Source of the DNA: Luteitalea sp.
GTDB lineage: Bacteria; Acidobacteriota; Vicinamibacteria; Vicinamibacterales; Vicinamibacteraceae
Direction: 5' to 3'
Length of the DNA: 64,000 nucleotides
Assembly: GCA_009377495.1 (NCBI GenBank)
Contig: WHTZ01000028.1
Location: 1-64,000, forward strand
Shown here: in pieces, positions 9,279-17,727 of the stretch
How the letters are laid out: the number at the start of each line of letters is the position of its first letter
Position numbering within the stretch: position 1 is the stretch's first letter
Position numbers and translations under genes: made by a program
Notes under the pieces: generated by a model
Databases searched by the model: none
Told to the model about the DNA's origin: nothing
What the model saw: the letters and a program-made list of their open reading frames with translations, nothing else

Positions 9279-10157
9279 TTAGCGGCGCCATACGATCGCG
9301 CGCCACAGAAGCGGCACGACGTCGCCGCCGGACAGCGTTGGCCGATCGCGAAGGTTTTGCCGCGGCGAGCGCGCGAGGCGATCCAGGATCGTCCAGCCGC
9401 CGAGCCACGTCAGGCGCAGCTCCAACCGCAGACGACCGTGGACCAGGTCGCACACGCGGCGACCGTCGAGAAGCAGCACGCGTGTGCGATCGATCAGCTC
9501 CGCGAGCACGGCACGCCAAGCGTCGGTGACGTGTGCGTTCGCGAGATCCGCTTCGCGGGCGCCGCATCGCTCCGCGTCTTCACGCGGCACGTACAGACGA
9601 CCCGCGAGCCAGTCCCTCCCGAAGTCCTGCCAGAAATTGACAAGCTGGAGACCGGTGCATACAGCATCCGACCGACGCGCCACCTCCGCGTCACGGTAGC
9701 CTGCCACCTGCAAGACGAGACGGCCAACAGGATTCGCCGAACGCCGGCAATAGTCCAGCACGTCAGCCCAACGATCGTAGCGGTGCACGGTGACGTCCTG
9801 CTCGAAGGCACTCAGCAGGTCGTCGAGCAGGGTGACATCCAACCGGCAGCGACGGATGCTGTGGCCAAGCGCACGAAAGACGGCTGAGAACGCGCCGGCG
9901 TCGATGGTCGTGCGGGCGACCGACGCGTGGAGCGCTTGCCGCCACTCTGCCAGCCGCGCGAGGCGCTCAGCCGGGGTGAGCAACCCCTCGTCTGCGACAT
10001 CGTCCGCTACCCGCGCAAACGCGTAGATCGCGGCTACGTGGGGCCGCATGGCCCGAGGCAGAAGGCGTGACGCGACCGGAAAGTTCTCATAGTGGGCGCG
10101 CGCCAGCGCCTGACAGAAGCGGTAGTCGGGCACGAGCGCAGCCGGGATGTCGACCAT
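9279..10157 (-). CDS. hpnC: Squalene/hydroxysqualene synthase HpnC
   Basis: Second step of the HpnCDE pathway, converting presqualene diphosphate to hydroxysqualene. It is 292 residues, a normal length. It carries HYENFPVAS, the aspartate-rich ARVADDVADE, YCRRSANPVGRLVLQ and NFWQDFGRDWLAGRLYVP, the HpnC-type versions of the squalene synthase motifs. It starts at ATG 10157, 29 bp from the divergent mutY start. It is the first gene of the hpnC-hpnD-hpnE run, with fbaB following. Confidence 0.93.
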   Translation of the reverse strand: MVDIPAALVPDYRFCQALARAHYENFPVASRLLPRAMRPHVAAIYAFARVADDVADEGLLTPAERLARLAEWRQALHASVARTTIDAGAFSAVFRALGHSIRRCRLDVTLLDDLLSAFEQDVTVHRYDRWADVLDYCRRSANPVGRLVLQVAGYRDAEVARRSDAVCTGLQLVNFWQDFGRDWLAGRLYVPREDAERCGAREADLANAHVTDAWRAVLAELIDRTRVLLLDGRRVCDLVHGRLRLELRLTWLGGWTILDRLARSPRQNLRDRPTLSGGDVVPLLWRAIVWRR

Positions 10158-10186
10158 TTTGCTGGATTATAGGAAACTGTCCGCGC

Positions 10187-10942
10187 ATGGCGAGACCGCG
10201 ATCACGACGCTCAGCCTCCAAAACTGGTGCCTCCCCGCGAACCGACACGCCTCCGCTGCCCTCGGCCTCGGTGCGGCGCCGTTTCCGCACACGCCTCCTG
10301 ACATGGTACGGCCGCCATGGACGACAGCTCCCGTGGCGCGAAACGACCGACCCGTACCACATCCTCGTGTCCGAGATCATGCTGCAACAAACGCAGGTCG
10401 ACCGTGTGCGGCCAAAGTATGAGGAATGGCTAGCAAAGTACCCGACGCTGGAAGCGCTCGCCGACGCCAGCGAAGAAGACGTCGTCCGAACGTGGTATCC
10501 CCTCGGCTACAACATCCGGCCGAGCCGACTGCACGCGATCGCGCGCGAGGCTGTGGCGCGGTACGGCAGCACCCTGCCGTCGGACGAGGAGGCCCTTCGT
10601 GCGTTCAAAGGCATCGGTCCCTACACCGCGGGCGCCGTGCTGAGCTTCGCGTTTGGACAGCGCGCGGCCATCCTCGATACGAATGTCGCGCGCGTGCTGT
10701 TCCGCGTGTTCATCGGCAAGGGCGACCCGAAGGCGCACCGAACGCGCAGACAACTCTGGGATCTCTCGAGGGCGCTCCTGCCACAGCGGCACGTCTTCGA
10801 CTTCAATCAGGCGCTGATGGATTTCGGTGCGATGGTCTGCACCGCGCGCAAGCCGCTTTGCCTCCTGTGTCCCATGGACGGGATCTGCAAGGCCGTTCAG
10901 AGGGGCAAGGGAGGGGTAAAGGGACAAAGGGGTAAAGGGTAA
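10187..10942 (+). CDS. mutY: A/G-specific adenine glycosylase, short form without the NUDIX domain
   Basis: Removes adenine mispaired with 8-oxoguanine. It is 251 residues from ATG 10187. The catalytic Glu lies in SEIMLQQTQV (E63), a helix-hairpin-helix in KGIGPYTAGAV, the catalytic Asp in ILDTNVAR (D164), and the 4Fe-4S cysteines at about 218, 225, 228 and 234 (C-x6-C-x2-C-x5-C). E. coli MutY is about 350 residues with a C-terminal MutT-like domain that reads 8-oxoG; that domain is absent. The last dozen residues (GKGGVKGQRGKG) come from a repeat tract. A separate mutT lies just downstream, convergent. Confidence 0.9.
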   Translation: MARPRSRRSASKTGASPRTDTPPLPSASVRRRFRTRLLTWYGRHGRQLPWRETTDPYHILVSEIMLQQTQVDRVRPKYEEWLAKYPTLEALADASEEDVVRTWYPLGYNIRPSRLHAIAREAVARYGSTLPSDEEALRAFKGIGPYTAGAVLSFAFGQRAAILDTNVARVLFRVFIGKGDPKAHRTRRQLWDLSRALLPQRHVFDFNQALMDFGAMVCTARKPLCLLCPMDGICKAVQRGKGGVKGQRGKG

Positions 10943-11150
10943 AGACAGGTGCGAGGGGCCAGGTGCGAGGTCCCAGGGCTGTCTCAAGCCTAAGGAATCA
11001 GGTCGCAAGGTATCAGACGGCTCAATGTTCGAGGTTCCACCTGGAGGCTCCTGATGCCTAAAGGCCTCATGCCCGATCCCTAAGACAGCCCTGGGACCTC
11101 GCACCTGGCCCCTCGCCCCTTCTGCTAGCCCTCGCCCCTTGCTGCCCCTC
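10901..11150. repeat. 7-mer repeat element, inverted pair between mutY and mutT
   Basis: The left arm holds GGTGCGAGGGGCCAGG and the core CAGGGCTGTCTCA. The right arm holds the complement (AGACAGCCCTGGGACCTCGC, CCCCTCGCCCC). The two arms are about 90 bp apart. The outer parts encode the C-terminal tails of MutY and MutT. Confidence 0.75.
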
Positions 11151-11537
11151 CAAGAGCTCGATGAGCGCGCTATCCGCGGGCGGGAGCGGTAACGTGCGCA
11201 GCTCGTTGCGCGGCACCCACCGCATTTGTTGGCCAATCCGCGGCGCGGCCTCGCCGACGAGCTCGCATCGAAAGAAGTGGAGATCGACGATGCGCTCCGG
11301 ATACGCGTGCCTCGTCGACAGCAGGCATTCCCCAATGCGTGCGCGGCAGCCCAGCTCTTCCTCGAGCTCGCGGAGGAGGCACGCGGAAAGCGTCTCGCCT
11401 GGCTCGCACTTGCCACCTGGGAACTCCCAGTGACCCTCGAGGTGCGTACCCGCGAGCCGACGCGTCAACAGAAACGTGTCATCACGCTGAATGACGGCTG
11501 CGGTGACGGTAATGGAGCCCGAGCTAAAGGCTGGCAA
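11067..11537 (-). CDS. mutT: 8-oxo-dGTP diphosphatase (NUDIX hydrolase)
   Basis: Cleans the nucleotide pool of oxidised dGTP. It is 156 residues with a complete NUDIX box, GGKCEPGETLSACLLRELEEELG. The preceding strand TLEGHWEFPGG-type context (HLEGHWEFPGG) is that of MutT proper. The natural end is probably near LIELLEG; the last 20 or so residues are encoded by the 7-mer repeat. It overlaps the ygfZ stop by 14 bp, so it is translated downstream of ygfZ on one transcript, and it is convergent with mutY, completing an 8-oxoguanine repair pair. Confidence 0.9.
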   Translation of the reverse strand: MPAFSSGSITVTAAVIQRDDTFLLTRRLAGTHLEGHWEFPGGKCEPGETLSACLLRELEEELGCRARIGECLLSTRHAYPERIVDLHFFRCELVGEAAPRIGQQMRWVPRNELRTLPLPPADSALIELLEGQQGARASRRGEGPGARSQGCLRDRA

Positions 11538-12630
11538 CCGTTATCTCCACTATCTCCACGTGCTCGTTCCTGGATAGGACGGTTAGCCTCGTCCCAGACT
11601 CTGCAAATTCGCGGCGCACGTAGCCGAGACCCACCGAGCGACCGGCGTCAGGTGACCACGCGGCGCTCGTGACCCGACCAACCTCTCGGTCGCCGGCCGC
11701 GATGACCGCATCCCGGGTAAACCGCGGTACGTCCTGGGGCTCGGATCCAGCCTCCTGCGGCGGCGCGATCGCGTCCGGACCACGATCGGATGGCCCCTCG
11801 CCCGTCTCCTCGATGAGCCGCACGAGCCTGCGCGCCACTCGACCGTGCCCGCGATGAAGCACACGGATGATCACCTCTTGGCCAACGTAACAGCCCTTTG
11901 TGAGGCTAATCGCGCGATGCTCGATACCGGCCTCGAGCGGGATCGTTTCCTCGCTCATGTCCACGCCGAACAGGGGCCGCCCTGCCTCGACCCGCAGCGT
12001 GTGCCAGGTCGCCTCGTCCACGCGGCTTGCGCCAGCCTCTAGCAGCGCCGCTTCGAGCTGAGGGAGCCGGGGAGGTGGAAGATACACATCGAAGCCACGT
12101 GTTCCAAGATCGTTGGATCCGGCTATCACGAGGTCGGTATCAAGCCAACGCGCGCGGCGGTGTTGATGTTCGGACAAGGAGGCGAGCTGTTCCGGATCGA
12201 TCGGCTCGGTCGTCTCCAGCACCTGCGCCAGGACGCGTGGTGAGTCGGGTCCGTGCACAGCCAGTCGTCCCAGCTCGTTCGTTCGATCCCAGAGACGCAC
12301 ATCCTCCGTGATGATGAACTGCTCGAGGCGCTCGCGCAGCAACGGCACATTCGTCGCCGGCACGTCCATCAGAAACGCCTCGTCCAGGGCGAGAATTCGC
12401 ATGTCAGAAAGCATTCGCCCTTGCGGTGTGAGGTACGCCGCGTAGCACCCCCGCCCTGACTCGAGCGCTTTGACGTCGTTGGTGACTAGGCCCTGAAGCC
12501 AATCGGCGCGGTCAGCACCCGAGACGCCAAGCCGGCCCTCTGCCGAGAGATCCCGCACGCCGGCGCCCCGCTTCACGGCCTGGTACGCGGTCGGCGGTCC
12601 TGTCGCAGCCGAATGGTATCCTGGAGGCAT
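11524..12630 (-). CDS. ygfZ: Folate-binding YgfZ/GcvT-like protein
   Basis: A tetrahydrofolate-binding protein that supports assembly or repair of iron-sulfur clusters. It is about 368 residues from ATG 12630 (MPPGYHS). The N-terminal LQGLVTNDVKAL and LTPQGRMLSD are typical, and the diagnostic KGCYVGQEV is present. The frame opens earlier (12705) without family similarity. Its ATG shares the CATG tetramer with the ATG of the divergent hydrolase gene, so each gene's 5' control region lies inside the other. mutT follows with a 14-bp overlap. Confidence 0.9.
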   Translation of the reverse strand: MPPGYHSAATGPPTAYQAVKRGAGVRDLSAEGRLGVSGADRADWLQGLVTNDVKALESGRGCYAAYLTPQGRMLSDMRILALDEAFLMDVPATNVPLLRERLEQFIITEDVRLWDRTNELGRLAVHGPDSPRVLAQVLETTEPIDPEQLASLSEHQHRRARWLDTDLVIAGSNDLGTRGFDVYLPPPRLPQLEAALLEAGASRVDEATWHTLRVEAGRPLFGVDMSEETIPLEAGIEHRAISLTKGCYVGQEVIIRVLHRGHGRVARRLVRLIEETGEGPSDRGPDAIAPPQEAGSEPQDVPRFTRDAVIAAGDREVGRVTSAAWSPDAGRSVGLGYVRREFAESGTRLTVLSRNEHVEIVEITVASL

Positions 12631-14413
12631 GAGCACGCTCGTCGTCCGATATTGTAGCGGACCGCGACCTCCGGCCGCGCTCTGCGCCCTCGGCCTCGCG
12701 CTCACAATGGCAGCCGTAGCCGCAGCGCAGCCAACCCCAGGAAGCGCTCGAACCTCGAGCCCCGAACCTCAAACCTTCAAGGTGTTCGTCGCGGGCCGCG
12801 AGCTCGGTAGCGAAGAGGTGACGATCAGCGACGACGACACGGCCACGACCATTACCTCGCGTGGCACGCTGGCGCCGCCACTGGACATCTCGCTCGAGAA
12901 GGCTGAAGTCGTCTATTCGCGCGCTGGCGAGCCGGTACGACTCTCGGTCGAGGCTCTCGTCAAGGGAGAGGCCGTCAGCTTGACCACGACGTTCTCAGGC
13001 GGCCAAGCGGCCAGCAAAGTGGCCCAAGGTGGCAGAACCGCAGACAAGACGGATCGCATCTCGCCCCAGAGCCTGGTCGTCGCGCAGGGTGTGCTCTTTC
13101 TCGGCTCCTATCACGGCCTCGCGCGTCGCCTCGCATCGGCACGACAAGGCACCTCGCTCAAGATGTACATCGCACCTGTGGCCGAGATCGACGTACGTGT
13201 GGACCGCATCGAAGCAGAGCGTATTCAGACGGTAGACGAGACGTTCGAGGCGAAGCGCGTGAGCGTCACCCTGCCCTTACGGCAGCCGGGCGAGCCGGTC
13301 GCGATGAGTGTATGGATTGACGCACAGGGCCATCTCCTGCGGTTTGCCGTGCCTGCGCAGTCGCTCGACGTGATGCGCGAAGATCTCGCAGCGGTCTCCA
13401 CACGCCAGGTGAAGGTGTGGCGGGACAACGATGAAGACGTGCGTGTCCCGTCATCCGGCTTCGCGCTTGCTGCCACGGTCTCCAAGCCCAGGCCACCGGA
13501 GCCGCCACGCCGTCCGGACGAATCAGAGGACACGTCGGACGAAGACAGGCGAGAACCGAAGTCTCCCAAACCGCCAAAGTATCCGGCGATCGTCCTCGTC
13601 TCGGGCGGGCCTGGTGACCGGGACGAGACGGTCGCCGGGATTCCGGTGCTTGGCCAACTGTCCAACGCGCTCGTAGACGCCGGTTATCTTGCGATCCGGT
13701 ACGACAGGCGCGGCGTCGGGCAAAGCGGCGGTCGCATCGAGTCTGCGACGCTCGACGACTTCGCAGAGGACGTCCGGGCAGCCGTGCGCTACCTGCGCTC
13801 GCGCGAGGATGTTGACGACGACCGGATCACCGTGGTGGGCCACAGCGAGGGGGCGGCAGTCGCGCTGCTCGCAGCGAAGCGTGAGAAGCGAATCAGCGCG
13901 CTCGTACTGATGTCAGGTGCCGGCACGACAGGTTCCGAGCTGCTGCTCGAACGGCAGCGGCAAATGCTTTCGGGCATGGACCTCTCCGAGCAGGAGCGTG
14001 AGCGGAAGATGGCGCAGCAGCTCACCATCCAGCATGCCGTGCTGACCGGTGTGGACTGGGACAAGATCCCGGAACCCGTTCGCAAGCAGTCGAACACCAT
14101 GTTGTTCCGCAGCATCCTCGCGTATGATCCGGCAGAGGTCATGAAGGACGTCCGGCAACCAATCCTGGTCGTCCACAGCGAGCTCGACACAGAGGTGCCA
14201 CCGCACCACGCCGACAAGCTCCTCGCGCTCGCCCAAGGGCGCGAGAAAGGACGTAGCGCGGCGCTCGCCAAGCTCCCCGGGCTGAACCACCTCTTTGTCA
14301 AGGCGCGGACGGGCCAGGCGGACGAGTACCCGCTCCTCACCGACCGCACCATCAGCCCAGACCTTCCCCGGACCATTGTGAAGTGGATTCGAAGCACCTT
14401 GCCGCCAAGCTAG
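12629..14413 (+). CDS. Secreted alpha/beta hydrolase
   Basis: 594 residues with an N-terminal signal peptide (CALGLALTMAAVAAAQ), then a beta-rich N-terminal domain of about 260 residues and a proline/acidic linker (near 285-315). The alpha/beta hydrolase core carries the nucleophile GHSEGA, the acid in ELDTEVPPHHAD and the histidine in GLNHLF. The architecture resembles peptidase S9-like or acyl-CoA thioester hydrolase-like secreted esterases. The substrate is unknown. There is a good ribosome binding site (CTGGAGGC) just before ATG 12629. Confidence 0.85.
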   Translation: MSTLVVRYCSGPRPPAALCALGLALTMAAVAAAQPTPGSARTSSPEPQTFKVFVAGRELGSEEVTISDDDTATTITSRGTLAPPLDISLEKAEVVYSRAGEPVRLSVEALVKGEAVSLTTTFSGGQAASKVAQGGRTADKTDRISPQSLVVAQGVLFLGSYHGLARRLASARQGTSLKMYIAPVAEIDVRVDRIEAERIQTVDETFEAKRVSVTLPLRQPGEPVAMSVWIDAQGHLLRFAVPAQSLDVMREDLAAVSTRQVKVWRDNDEDVRVPSSGFALAATVSKPRPPEPPRRPDESEDTSDEDRREPKSPKPPKYPAIVLVSGGPGDRDETVAGIPVLGQLSNALVDAGYLAIRYDRRGVGQSGGRIESATLDDFAEDVRAAVRYLRSREDVDDDRITVVGHSEGAAVALLAAKREKRISALVLMSGAGTTGSELLLERQRQMLSGMDLSEQERERKMAQQLTIQHAVLTGVDWDKIPEPVRKQSNTMLFRSILAYDPAEVMKDVRQPILVVHSELDTEVPPHHADKLLALAQGREKGRSAALAKLPGLNHLFVKARTGQADEYPLLTDRTISPDLPRTIVKWIRSTLPPS

Positions 14414-14536
14414 GGGCGAGGGGCGAGGTCCGAGGGCTGTCTCAGGCTTCAGGGATCATCGTCCTTGACCCTGAGACAGCCCTGAGACCTGACCCCTGGC
14501 ACCTGACCCCTTCTTTTGCCCTGACCCCTGACCCCT
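14413..14536. repeat. 7-mer repeat element, inverted pair
   Basis: GGGGCGAGGGGCGAGG and GAGGGCTGTCTCAGG face CTGAGACAGCCCTGAGACC and CCTGACCCC units. The element fills the gap between the hydrolase and the transhydrogenase gene and ends next to a TATAAT box. Confidence 0.75.
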
Positions 14537-14542
14537 TATAAT
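14514..14542 (+). promoter_or_regulatory. Candidate promoter of the transhydrogenase alpha gene
   Basis: A perfect TATAAT (14537-14542) lies 18 bp before ATG 14561, with a weak -35 candidate (TTTTGC at 14514-14519, spacing 17; or TTGCCC with spacing 15). The -35 region and spacer fall within or beside the 7-mer repeat element. Confidence 0.45.
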
Positions 14543-14560
14543 TTGCTGGGAACGGTAGAC

Positions 14561-15739
14561 ATGTTGCTTGTGGGTGTGACAAGAGAAACCGCGCCAGGGG
14601 AACGCCGGGTGGCGCTCGTCCCGGCACACATATCGTTGCTGACGAAGGCGGGGCTCGGCGTGCTGGTCGAGGCAGGAGCGGGCGCAGCGGCTGGATTCAG
14701 GGACGAAGAGTACACCGAGAAGGGCGCGGAGGTGGCCCCGTCTCGCGAAGAGGTCTTCGGAGGCGCGCAGCTCCTCCTCCAGGTGCGAACGCCGGGTGCG
14801 AATCGGGCCAACGGCGACGCCGATCTGCCTCTTTTCGGGTCACAGCATGTGGTTATCGGCTTTGCGGACCCGCTGGACGCGTTCGACAGCGCGGCAGCCC
14901 TGGCGTCGCGCGGTACGACGTGCCTTGCCGTGGAGCTCGTCCCCCGCATCACGCGCGCTCAGAGCATGGACGCGCTCTCCTCGATGGCGACGGTCGGTGG
15001 CTATAAAGCGGTGCTGCTCGCCGCGAGCGCCCTATCACGGATGTTCCCGATGCTGACGACAGCAGCCGGCACGCTGATGCCGGCACGCGTGCTCGTCATC
15101 GGCGCGGGGGTGGCAGGCCTACAAGCGATTGCCGTTGCGCGGCGTCTTGGCGGGCGGGTCGAGGCCTATGACGTACGCCCTGCGGTCAAGGAGCAAATCG
15201 AGAGCCTGGGCGCGAAGTTCGTCGAGCTGCCGCTCGAGGCAACGGCAGCCGAAGACAAAAGCGGCTACGCGACAGCGCAAGACGAGTCGTTCTACCGCCG
15301 CCAGCAGGAGCTCCTGGCGCGGACGGTGGCGTCGAGCGACGCGGTCATTTCGACAGCCGTCGTCCCCGGAAAGCGCGCGCCCGTGCTCATCACACGGGAT
15401 ATGGTCTCGGCGATGGCGGCTGGCTCGGTCATCGTCGATCTGGCGGCAGAGCGCGGCGGTAACTGCGAGCTGACCAAAGCGGACGAGACGGTGGTGGTCG
15501 AGGGCGTGACGATCTTCGGGCCAACGAACCTTGCGGCGAGCGTGCCGTACCATGCTAGCCAGATGTATTCCAAGAACCTCGTGACGTTCGTGCAGCACCT
15601 CGTGCGCAAGGGAGAGCTCCTGCTCGATCCGGAGGACGAGATCACGCGAGAGACACTGGTCACGCACAACGGCGCGGTCGTTCACCCGCGCATCCGGGCA
15701 CTGCTCGGGCTCTCGGAGGCTGTCGAGGTCAAAGGTTAA
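14561..15739 (+). CDS. pntA: NAD(P) transhydrogenase, alpha subunit (NAD-binding part)
   Basis: The NAD(H)-binding subunit of the proton-translocating transhydrogenase. It is about 392 residues from ATG 14561. Landmarks are the alanine dehydrogenase/PNT N-terminal domain VTRETAPGERRVALVP, the Rossmann loop VLVIGAGVAGLQAIAVARRLG, AYDVRPAVKEQIESLGA and the end ELLLDPEDEITRETLVTHNG. The membrane part found in single-chain PntA is missing, as in three-subunit enzymes. However, the other subunits are not next to it; an FHA gene follows. They may lie elsewhere, or the cluster may have been broken. Confidence 0.9.
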   Translation: MLLVGVTRETAPGERRVALVPAHISLLTKAGLGVLVEAGAGAAAGFRDEEYTEKGAEVAPSREEVFGGAQLLLQVRTPGANRANGDADLPLFGSQHVVIGFADPLDAFDSAAALASRGTTCLAVELVPRITRAQSMDALSSMATVGGYKAVLLAASALSRMFPMLTTAAGTLMPARVLVIGAGVAGLQAIAVARRLGGRVEAYDVRPAVKEQIESLGAKFVELPLEATAAEDKSGYATAQDESFYRRQQELLARTVASSDAVISTAVVPGKRAPVLITRDMVSAMAAGSVIVDLAAERGGNCELTKADETVVVEGVTIFGPTNLAASVPYHASQMYSKNLVTFVQHLVRKGELLLDPEDEITRETLVTHNGAVVHPRIRALLGLSEAVEVKG

Positions 15740-15766
15740 TTGGAAGTCTGCCGTCCGTCATTCAAT

Positions 15767-16087
15767 ATGTGGATCTTGGAGACAACCGACGGCGACGCTC
15801 CTGGGCTGACGTTCCGCATCTCTTCCGGAATCCGGACCATGGGTCGCGCCGTTCGGGCCGACTTCGTGATTGAGGCGACCATGGTGTCGCGTCTCCACTG
15901 CCGCCTGACGGCGCTCCCAACCGGCGAGCTCGAGGTGGAAGATCTCGACAGCACGAACGGTACCTACGTGAACGACCAACGCATCCAGCGTGCGGTCCTT
16001 GCCAACGGCGATCGGCTGCGTGTTGGCCGCATCGAGCTCACGTGTAGTCAGCAGGCGTCACTCGCCCCTCAAGAAGGGGTTCGTTAG
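15767..16087 (+). CDS. FHA-domain protein
   Basis: About 106 residues, essentially a single forkhead-associated domain that binds phosphothreonine peptides. RTMGRA, SRLHC and DLDSTNGTYVN are the conserved GR, S-x-x-H and NG motifs. I choose ATG 15767 (MWILETTDGD); an in-frame TTG at 15740 would add nine residues. It follows pntA closely. Its last 30 bp overlap, tail to tail, the stop of the glyoxalase II-like gene. The partner kinase is not in the window. Confidence 0.85.
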   Translation: MWILETTDGDAPGLTFRISSGIRTMGRAVRADFVIEATMVSRLHCRLTALPTGELEVEDLDSTNGTYVNDQRIQRAVLANGDRLRVGRIELTCSQQASLAPQEGVR

Positions 16088-16702
16088 CCGCTCACGTCCG
16101 ATCGTCGTCGCCGGTCCATGCCCAGGGTAGAGGATGGCGTCGTCGCCGAAGGGAAGGAGGACCTCGCGAATCGACCACATGAGCGTCGCGTAGTCGCCAC
16201 CCGGTAAGTCGACGCGTCCGATCGAGCCTGCAAACAGCGTGTCGCCCGCGACGAGCGCCTTCGCCGCAGTGCCCTCGCGGCCAACTTGTAAGCAGACACC
16301 ACCCGGCGAGTGCCCCGGCGTGTGGTGCACGTGCACCTCGTATCTACCGAAGCGCCACGGCCCTGGCCCATCATAGAAGTGATCGACGGGCGGCTGCGGC
16401 TCGGCGGGCAGGCCAAATGCCACTCCTTGCTGCGCGGCGCGCTCGTAGAGAAACAGGTCGTCCCGATGAAGCACGATGGGGGCTCCGACGGCTCGCTTCG
16501 CATCACCAACGCCCGAGATGTGGTCGACGTGTGCGTGCGTCAGCAGGATGTACGTGATCGTGAGACCATGCCCCGCGACGCAGTCGAGCAGCAGGTTGAC
16601 CTCATCGCCCGGGTCGATGATGACACCCTCGCGCGTCTCCTCGCACCCGAGGATGTAACCGTTCTTCTGCATTGGTGGGACAGCACGCGTCTCGAGAATC
16701 AT
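16058..16702 (-). CDS. MBL-fold hydrolase, glyoxalase II-like
   Basis: 214 residues, the length of short hydroxyacylglutathione-hydrolase-like proteins. Metal ligands are in THAHVDHISG, the later HTPGHSPGG and AGDTLFAGSIGRVDLPGG, and a final PGHGPATTIG. The likely activity is hydrolysis of a thioester such as a lactoyl-thiol; the substrate is inferred from the family only. The ATG at 16702 shares a CATG tetramer with the divergent dehydratase start. Its 3' end overlaps the FHA gene by 30 bp. Confidence 0.9.
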   Translation of the reverse strand: MILETRAVPPMQKNGYILGCEETREGVIIDPGDEVNLLLDCVAGHGLTITYILLTHAHVDHISGVGDAKRAVGAPIVLHRDDLFLYERAAQQGVAFGLPAEPQPPVDHFYDGPGPWRFGRYEVHVHHTPGHSPGGVCLQVGREGTAAKALVAGDTLFAGSIGRVDLPGGDYATLMWSIREVLLPFGDDAILYPGHGPATTIGRERLTNPFLRGE

Positions 16703-17723
16703 GGTGTCACTGACAGTTGATCACGTACGGACCGCGCGGGCCAAGCTGGCTCCGTGGATTCGGCGCACCCCGCTGCTGCGGTCGCATTGGCTCTCAACGC
16801 TGACCGGCACCGATGTGTGGCTCAAGCTCGAGTCGCTTCAGCACACACATTCGTTCAAGCTGCGCGGTGCATTCGCCGCGGCGCTCGCGCTTGTCGAACA
16901 GGGCAGCAACAGCGCAAAGTCATCGCGTCTCGTGACGGCTTCCGCCGGTAATCACGGCCTCGGACTCGCCACGGCCGCGCGCGCGCTCGGGTTGCGAGCC
17001 ACGATCGTCACACCGCGAGGAGCGTCAGAGACGAAGCTTGCGGCCATCCGTGCCACCGGTGCGGACTTGAGGCCTGAAGCGGACTCCTACGACGACGCTG
17101 AACGACGAGCGCTGGCGCTTGCCGCCTCGCAGGGCGCCACCTATATCTCAGCCTACAACAATCCCACCATCATCGCGGGGGCGGGAAGCGTTGGCTTGGA
17201 AATCGTCGACGAACTGCCAGAGGCCCGCACGATTCTCGTCCCGGTCGGCGGCGGCGGCCTCATCGCGGGCGTGGCCCTGGCCGTCAAAGGCGCGGGCACC
17301 TCGCACCTCGCACCTCGCACCTCACGCCACGTCGTGGGCGTCGAGGCCGCTGCCAACCCGGCGTTTCGTGTCGCACTCGAGCACGGCCGAATCACGCCCA
17401 TCCTCGTGCAGCCGACGATTGCCGATGGCCTGAGCGGCAACTTGGAAGCGGGCGCTATCACGTTCGACATCGTACGTCGCCTCGTAGACGATCTCGTGGT
17501 CGTGAGCGAAGCAGGACTACGCAACGGCATCGCTGCGCTCCTCGCGCACGAGCGTCTCGTGGCGGAAGGCGCGGGCGTTGCCGCGGTGGCGGCACTGACC
17601 GGCCACCATGTGACACCGCTCGAAGGACCCGTGGTCGCGATTGTCTCCGGCGCGAACATCGATGCCGTGCAGCTTCTCCAGATCGTCACGGCTGTCACCG
17701 ATTGCGGTAAAACGCCCCTCTAG
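16701..17723 (+). CDS. PLP-dependent threonine/serine dehydratase (no ACT domain)
   Basis: 340 residues of fold-type II PLP enzyme. The Schiff-base lysine lies in HSFKLRGA, the substrate loop in TASAGNHG and the phosphate-binding loop in VGGGGLIAG. It lacks the C-terminal ACT regulatory domain of biosynthetic IlvA, so it is closer to catabolic TdcB-type enzymes or serine racemases. A short run of CACCTCG heptamers (17297-17323) encodes GTSHLAPRTSRH in a surface-loop position. It starts at ATG 16701, overlapping the divergent start codon. Confidence 0.9.
   Translation: MVSLTVDHVRTARAKLAPWIRRTPLLRSHWLSTLTGTDVWLKLESLQHTHSFKLRGAFAAALALVEQGSNSAKSSRLVTASAGNHGLGLATAARALGLRATIVTPRGASETKLAAIRATGADLRPEADSYDDAERRALALAASQGATYISAYNNPTIIAGAGSVGLEIVDELPEARTILVPVGGGGLIAGVALAVKGAGTSHLAPRTSRHVVGVEAAANPAFRVALEHGRITPILVQPTIADGLSGNLEAGAITFDIVRRLVDDLVVVSEAGLRNGIAALLAHERLVAEGAGVAAVAALTGHHVTPLEGPVVAIVSGANIDAVQLLQIVTAVTDCGKTPL
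17297..17323. repeat. In-frame 7-mer repeats inside the dehydratase gene
   Basis: About four CACCTCG-type units in a row within coding sequence. They resemble the CTCGCAC units of the intergenic repeat family (for example near 11100 and 59360), so this looks like a small intragenic copy. Confidence 0.6.
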
Positions 17724-17727
17724 CCCC

